From Prevotella sp. (GTDB lineage: Bacteria > Bacteroidota > Bacteroidia > Bacteroidales > Bacteroidaceae), in NCBI GenBank assembly GCA_017474925.1, contig JAFVGN010000051.1, positions 1 through 36,188 on the forward strand: a stretch of DNA of 36,188 bases, in the 5' to 3' direction. How positions within the stretch are numbered: the first letter of the stretch is position 1; each line of letters begins with the position of its first letter. Both the position numbers and the translations under genes were made by a program. Under the pieces are notes generated by a model. That model worked only from the letters and a program-made list of their open reading frames with translations. It ran no database searches and had not been told where the DNA came from. Positions 34,970 through 36,188 of the stretch are shown piece after piece.

Positions 34970-35000
34970 CAAAATTACACAATTATTACGACATAGCCAA
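34970..35000 (-). promoter_or_regulatory. promoter of fabD-GH13
   Basis: On the minus strand TTG (34998-35000), 20 bases, then TAATTTTG (34970-34977), 45 bases before the fabD ATG. Confidence 0.72.
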
Positions 35001-35047
35001 ATAAATTGGGAAACTTAAAATATTTTTTAAAAAGTTGCATTTTTATT

Positions 35048-35077
35048 TTGTGTTTTGCTCACTATTTAGTACCTTTG
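35048..35077 (+). promoter_or_regulatory. promoter of tRNA-Ser
   Basis: TTG (35048-35050), 19 bases, then TACCTTTG (35070-35077), 14 bases before the tRNA. Confidence 0.82.
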
Positions 35078-35091
35078 CATCCGATTTTGAA

Positions 35092-35179
35092 GGAAGGTTG
35101 GCAGAGTGATCGATCGCGCTGGACTCGAAATCCGGTATACCCCTTTCGGGTATCGGGGGTTTGAATCCCTCACCTTCCG
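35092..35179 (+). tRNA. tRNA-Ser (anticodon CGA)
   Basis: An 88-base cloverleaf with a long variable arm, as expected for serine. The acceptor stem is GGAAGGT/ACCTTCC. The anticodon stem is CTGGA/TCCGG with loop CTCGAAA, anticodon CGA. The variable arm pairs ATACCC with GGGTAT, the T arm has GGGTTTGAATCCC, and the discriminator is G. No CCA is encoded. Own promoter and terminator. Confidence 0.97.
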
Positions 35180-35186
35180 CTCGCAG

Positions 35187-35221
35187 GAGTTCAATGAGTA
35201 GCATCGTTGGACTCTTTTTTT
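35187..35221 (+). terminator. Rho-independent terminator of tRNA-Ser
   Basis: GAGTTCAA (35187-35194) pairs with TTGGACTC (35207-35214) with one G-U pair and a 12-base loop, followed by seven T (35215-35221). It begins 8 bases after the tRNA. The remaining 143 bases up to 35364 show no gene or clear signal. Confidence 0.85.
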
Positions 35222-35364
35222 GCGTCCAAGTGACGAGTCCTCCTGACTCTACGCGCGAATATCAAAAAATGTTTCAATTTTTCCCAGGGAATTGTCACGG
35301 ATGTGTGATTAAATAATTATTCCAATTATTCTCATTTCTTTTACCCCCCACCCTTCTGCTATGG

Positions 35365-35940
35365 TCAATGGTAGTACCCTATTCTGACGTAATGCCTCGG
35401 GGCGGCGAAGGGGTTCCAGGAGATGTGGAGCCAGCCGTTGCCCGTAAGCAGCTGGTCGGTAAACTCCCACGATCTGAGGAATTCCACGAGCTCGTGGAAC
35501 ATCCTTGGGTCTTTGGGCTTGATGTCGGCAGCCTGGCCCAGCAGGTGCTGCGAGTTCTTGACTCCGCCAACCATACGGTTCACGACTTCATTCCGGTAGC
35601 CGGAATTGACGATAATCGGGCCTGCGACCAGCCTTGCCGGCTCCAGCAGCTGATGACACCCGTAGGTCAGGTTTGCCACCACCTGCATCGTCGGAATGTT
35701 GTCTGGATAATTACTAAGCTTCAGGAACTCCTTCAGCATGAAGTGAGGTGATAAGCGAACGCCATCAAGTTTACTTGAATGGCTGAGCGCAGCCTCACTC
35801 GACGAAGTCAAATTAGGTGATAAGCGAACGCCATCAAGTTTACTTGAATGGCTGAGCGCAGCCTCACTCGACGAAGTCAAATTAGATGATAAGCGAACGC
35901 CATCAAGCGAGAGACTTACGTCATTTAATTTTGTGTTCAT
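35365..35940 (-). CDS. M15-family peptidase (phage-type endolysin-like) with in-frame repeats
   Basis: 191 residues from the ATG at 35940. The C-terminal domain (about 63-191) is of the M15A/VanY-like class that cuts peptidoglycan stem peptides. LSPHFMLKEFLKLSNYPD opens it, INSGYR-like VNSGYRNEVVN follows, then the zinc site SQHLLGQAADI (His132, Asp139) and His172 in WLHISW. Before it lie about 50 residues built from two and a half repeats of 23 residues (KLDGVRLSPNLTSSSEAALS, then HSS). The repeats are not part of the peptidase fold. No signal peptide is seen, as in phage endolysins that need a holin. Its start overlaps the stop of the small membrane gene upstream by 20 bases. Confidence 0.82.
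   Translation of the reverse strand: MNTKLNDVSLSLDGVRLSSNLTSSSEAALSHSSKLDGVRLSPNLTSSSEAALSHSSKLDGVRLSPHFMLKEFLKLSNYPDNIPTMQVVANLTYGCHQLLEPARLVAGPIIVNSGYRNEVVNRMVGGVKNSQHLLGQAADIKPKDPRMFHELVEFLRSWEFTDQLLTGNGWLHISWNPFAAPRHYVRIGYYH
35747..35907 (-). repeat. 69-bp tandem repeats inside the M15 peptidase gene
   Basis: Two contiguous copies (35747-35815 and 35816-35884) are identical over all 69 bases, and a third partial copy (35885-35907) matches 22 of 23. The unit is 23 codons, so the frame is preserved. Each full unit holds small palindromes: CAAG-TTTA-CTTG and GGCTG-AGCG-CAGCC. Confidence 0.93.
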
Positions 35941-36142
35941 GGTAGTGTTTGTTAATGATACGAATATACTGGTCCAGTCCGAAGATGGAACCTGCCAGGA
36001 GGAACGACTGGGCGACATAGTAGAGCAGACCGCCTGCCACGTCGTCGATCGTGACCACCTGATAAGCCACCAATGCGATGCTGCTCACGATGAGCAGCAC
36101 CGCACAGGCATACTGAGAGATTTTAAAGCGCATGTTTTCCAT
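35921..36142 (-). CDS. small two-helix membrane protein, holin-like by context
   Basis: 73 residues from the ATG at 36142; a Met three codons later is possible. Two hydrophobic helices (about 10-28 and 36-55, AVLLIVSSIALVAYQVV and LLYYVAQSFLLAGSIFGL) are joined by a short acidic turn. The C-terminal tail is basic and His-rich (INKHYHEHKIK). Size, two helices and a charged tail fit a holin, and it overlaps the M15 peptidase gene, which would be its endolysin. No sequence motif proves this. The upstream region runs off the window end at 36188. Confidence 0.68.
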   Translation of the reverse strand: MENMRFKISQYACAVLLIVSSIALVAYQVVTIDDVAGGLLYYVAQSFLLAGSIFGLDQYIRIINKHYHEHKIK

Positions 36143-36188
36143 AGCATCTTTTTTTAGCACCACATCTGACGTCAACCATCAGACATCA

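Noticed and set aside
35205-35260. Short palindrome GAGTC-CTCCT-GACTC after the tRNA-Ser terminator as an attachment core
   Set aside because: Five-base arms are expected by chance, and no matching copy is seen elsewhere in the window.
35747-35907. Possible CRISPR array
   Set aside because: The repeats are contiguous without unique spacers, there are only two full copies, and no cas gene is near.

Overview
The window looks like chromosome of a Bacteroidales bacterium, most likely Prevotella or a close relative. Several signs agree. Start codons lack purine-rich Shine-Dalgarno sites. Many genes are preceded by the Bacteroidetes promoter pattern (TAnnTTTG near -7, TTG about 19-21 bases further upstream). 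The families are typical of the phylum: a DUF5103 protein, a propeller/Y_Y_Y/AraC regulator, an HU - tiny basic protein - RNase G cluster, and E. coli-like LdhA beside lipoproteins with short lipoboxes. The genus is an inference from protein resemblance, not from a database search.

Layout. 1-1600: the 3' end of an unidentified gene with an acidic Asn/Gly-rich tail, a repeat-rich convergent spacer, then ldhA on the minus strand. 1700-4800: tRNA-Arg(TCT) with its own promoter and terminator, a TrmH-type RNA methyltransferase gene, and thrS convergent with it and overlapping it by 14 bases. 4824-8333 (minus): SPOR lipoprotein, ruvX/yqgF, def and a long TPR protein, apparently one operon. 8509-9440 (plus): three small membrane or membrane-associated proteins (YtxH-like, holin-X-like, unknown). 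9451-12101 (minus): lipoprotein, murB and a PhnP-like metallo-hydrolase. 12174-14591 (minus): a Tyr/Trp-rich secreted protein and a FadL-like outer-membrane barrel. 14721-16881 (plus): prmA and a DUF5103 protein. 16857-21006 (minus): a C69 dipeptidase and a membrane-anchored AraC regulator without a kinase. 21186-26038: ispE, then on the minus strand a Crp/Fnr regulator, lepA and pyk. 26176-29443 (plus): HU, a 29-residue basic protein, RNase G/E and a family 2 glycosyltransferase. 29522-32322 (plus): hybrid histidine kinase, membrane-anchored EEP-family hydrolase, and a free-standing tRNA-editing domain, ending in a strong terminator. 32365-34924 (minus): fabD and a cytoplasmic GH13 enzyme. 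35092-36188: tRNA-Ser(CGA) with promoter and terminator, then a minus-strand lysis-like pair (two-helix membrane protein overlapping an M15 peptidase).

Most of the window is ordinary housekeeping sequence for translation, envelope and central metabolism. The points that stand out are: two identical 69-base repeats read in frame within the M15 peptidase; a long RNA hairpin just upstream of the RNase G/E start codon; the kinase-less AraC regulator; the free-standing editing protein; and a possibly leaderless promoter for the dipeptidase gene. No CRISPR array, insertion sequence, rRNA or complete prophage is visible.
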